NCBI GenBank assembly: GCA_017880265.1
Contig: JAFJTK010000144.1
Location: 1-5,878 of the forward strand
Origin: Candidatus Pelagibacter sp.
Lineage (GTDB): Bacteria; Pseudomonadota; Alphaproteobacteria; Pelagibacterales; Pelagibacteraceae
Length of the DNA: 5,878 nt
Direction of reading: 5' to 3'
Below, piece after piece: positions 4,926 to 5,878 of the stretch. The notes beneath the pieces were generated by a model that was given only the letters and a program-made list of their open reading frames with translations, made no database searches and was not told the origin of the DNA. The position numbers and the translations under genes were made by a program. Each line of letters begins with the position of its first letter. Position 1 is the first letter of the stretch.

Positions 4926-5878
4926 GTGAAAACTCCAATTCTTAAAAAAGAAATCATTAAAATATTTCAAAAATATGGTCTTAGCAAAGATCATGCTTCA
5001 ATTTCAGCTAATGCATTAATTAATGCAGAATTAGTTGGAGCCTATGGACACGGTCTATCTCGACTTAAAATGTACTGTGATCGTATTTCAAAAAAAGTAA
5101 TTAATCCAAAACCTAAAATTAAAATTAAAAAAATTTCTCAATCTATTTCTCATGTAGATGCAAATAACAGTATTGGTTTTGTGGCTGCAGATCTTGGAAT
5201 TAAAACAGCTATTAAACATGCACAAAAAACTGGTATTGGAATGGTTGCTGTTAAAAATAGTGGTCATTATGGATTATCAGGTTATTACGCTGAACAAGCA
5301 GTTAAGAAAAATTTAATAGCAATGATTTATACTAATGCTCCACCAGCTGTGGCGCCCCATGGTGCGCTAAAAAGTTTATTTGGAACAAATCCTGTTTGTT
5401 TTGGAACCCCTACTGGATCTAAAGTTCCTTTTATTTTAGATACCTCTATCTCTATGATCAATAGAGGAAAAATTAGAGTGGCCGCAAGAAATAATCAAAC
5501 AATTCCAGAAGGTGTTGCATTAGATAAATCAGGTAATCCAACAACAGATGCAAAAAAAGCTTTAGCTGGAGTTCAATTACCCATAGCAGGTTTTAGAGGA
5601 TCAGGTCTTGCTTGGATGGTTGATATTTTAAGTGGTGTATTAACAGGCGGAAATCACGCAGGAAGAGTTAAAGATCCATTTGATGATTTTTCAGGACCTC
5701 AAAATATTGGTCATTTATTCATAACCTTTAAAGCAAATCTATTTCAAAAAAATTATAATCAAAGAATAAAAGATAATATTAAAACAATAAAAAAACTTCC
5801 AAAAATTAAAGGTGTTAAAGAAATAATGTATCCAGGACAAAATAAGTTTAATCGATATAGACAAAATCTAAAAAAAGA
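4926..5878 (+). CDS. Ldh_2-family NAD(P)-dependent 2-hydroxyacid dehydrogenase, 3' end off window
   Basis: Cytoplasmic oxidoreductase of the malate/L-lactate dehydrogenase family (Ldh_2, PF02615), which includes malate, sulfolactate (ComC/SlcC), ureidoglycolate (AllD) and diketogulonate (YiaK) dehydrogenases and piperideine-carboxylate reductase. It has 317 codons from GTG 4926 with no stop before the edge; relatives have about 330-350 aa, so roughly 15-30 residues are missing. Family marks are GHGLSRL (41-47, conserved H42 and R46), NSGHYG (111-116, with H114 a likely active-site residue), GTNPVCFG (153-160), LDTSISMINRGKI (171-183), EGVALDKSGNPTTD (195-208) and GFRGSGLAWMVDIL (222-235). The C-terminal part is very lysine-rich. 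It starts two bases after the permease stop, so it is co-transcribed and probably acts on the imported compound or a product. Next to a sulfonate-type importer, sulfolactate dehydrogenase is an attractive guess, but the family is too mixed for a symbol. Confidence 0.85.
   Translation, partial: MKTPILKKEIIKIFQKYGLSKDHASISANALINAELVGAYGHGLSRLKMYCDRISKKVINPKPKIKIKKISQSISHVDANNSIGFVAADLGIKTAIKHAQKTGIGMVAVKNSGHYGLSGYYAEQAVKKNLIAMIYTNAPPAVAPHGALKSLFGTNPVCFGTPTGSKVPFILDTSISMINRGKIRVAARNNQTIPEGVALDKSGNPTTDAKKALAGVQLPIAGFRGSGLAWMVDILSGVLTGGNHAGRVKDPFDDFSGPQNIGHLFITFKANLFQKNYNQRIKDNIKTIKKLPKIKGVKEIMYPGQNKFNRYRQNLKK

Noticed and set aside
4626..4994. 122-codon minus-strand open frame over the permease 3' end
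   Set aside because: It is antisense to the most conserved part of the permease (EAA loop) and to the dehydrogenase start; no family match is recognised.
1..5878. Mobile element, CRISPR array, tRNA or rRNA
   Set aside because: Nothing resembling a transposase, terminal inverted repeats, regularly spaced repeats, a tRNA cloverleaf or rRNA sequence was found on reading both strands.

Overview
The window is AT-rich (by eye; GC not computed), with compact spacing between genes, A/T-ending codons and lysine/isoleucine/asparagine-rich proteins. It encodes alphaproteobacterial-style solute uptake. Together this suggests a streamlined marine alphaproteobacterium of the SAR11/Pelagibacterales type. 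That placement rests on style and gene content, not on a marker gene.

Layout: (1) Positions 1-990, minus strand, hold the first 330 codons of a class III (PLP) omega-amino acid:pyruvate aminotransferase whose C-terminus lies beyond the left edge. (2) Positions 991-1183 are a divergent intergenic region with a good sigma-70-like promoter facing right and a 10-bp palindrome just upstream of it. (3) Positions 1184-4923 encode a complete taurine/sulfonate-type ABC importer: periplasmic binding protein (tauA-like), a strong intrinsic terminator/attenuator, ATPase (tauB-like), and an unusually long permease (tauC-like, 636 aa). (4) Positions 4926-5878 encode a GTG-started Ldh_2-family (malate/L-lactate/sulfolactate/ureidoglycolate) NAD(P)-dependent dehydrogenase, two bases after the permease stop and cut by the right edge shortly before its expected end.

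How it works together (inference): the importer brings a small amino-sulfonate or similar zwitterion/anion into the cell, with taurine the first guess. The divergent aminotransferase could move its amino group to pyruvate, giving alanine and sulfoacetaldehyde from taurine. The dehydrogenase would oxidise or reduce a 2-hydroxy/2-keto acid, possibly a sulfonated one. No xsc, pta, isethionate or sulfite-handling gene is in view, so the fate of the carbon skeleton is not shown here.

The most unusual object is the permease. Its C-terminal ~200 residues are an ordinary TauC/SsuC-type transmembrane domain. An extra N-terminal membrane helix and a predicted periplasmic insert of about 290 residues, bracketed by the only two cysteines on that side, precede it. 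A second unusual point is the tauB-like gene: it has no Shine-Dalgarno sequence but a perfect TATAAT ends 8 bases before its ATG, downstream of the attenuator, which suggests a leaderless or near-leaderless secondary transcript.
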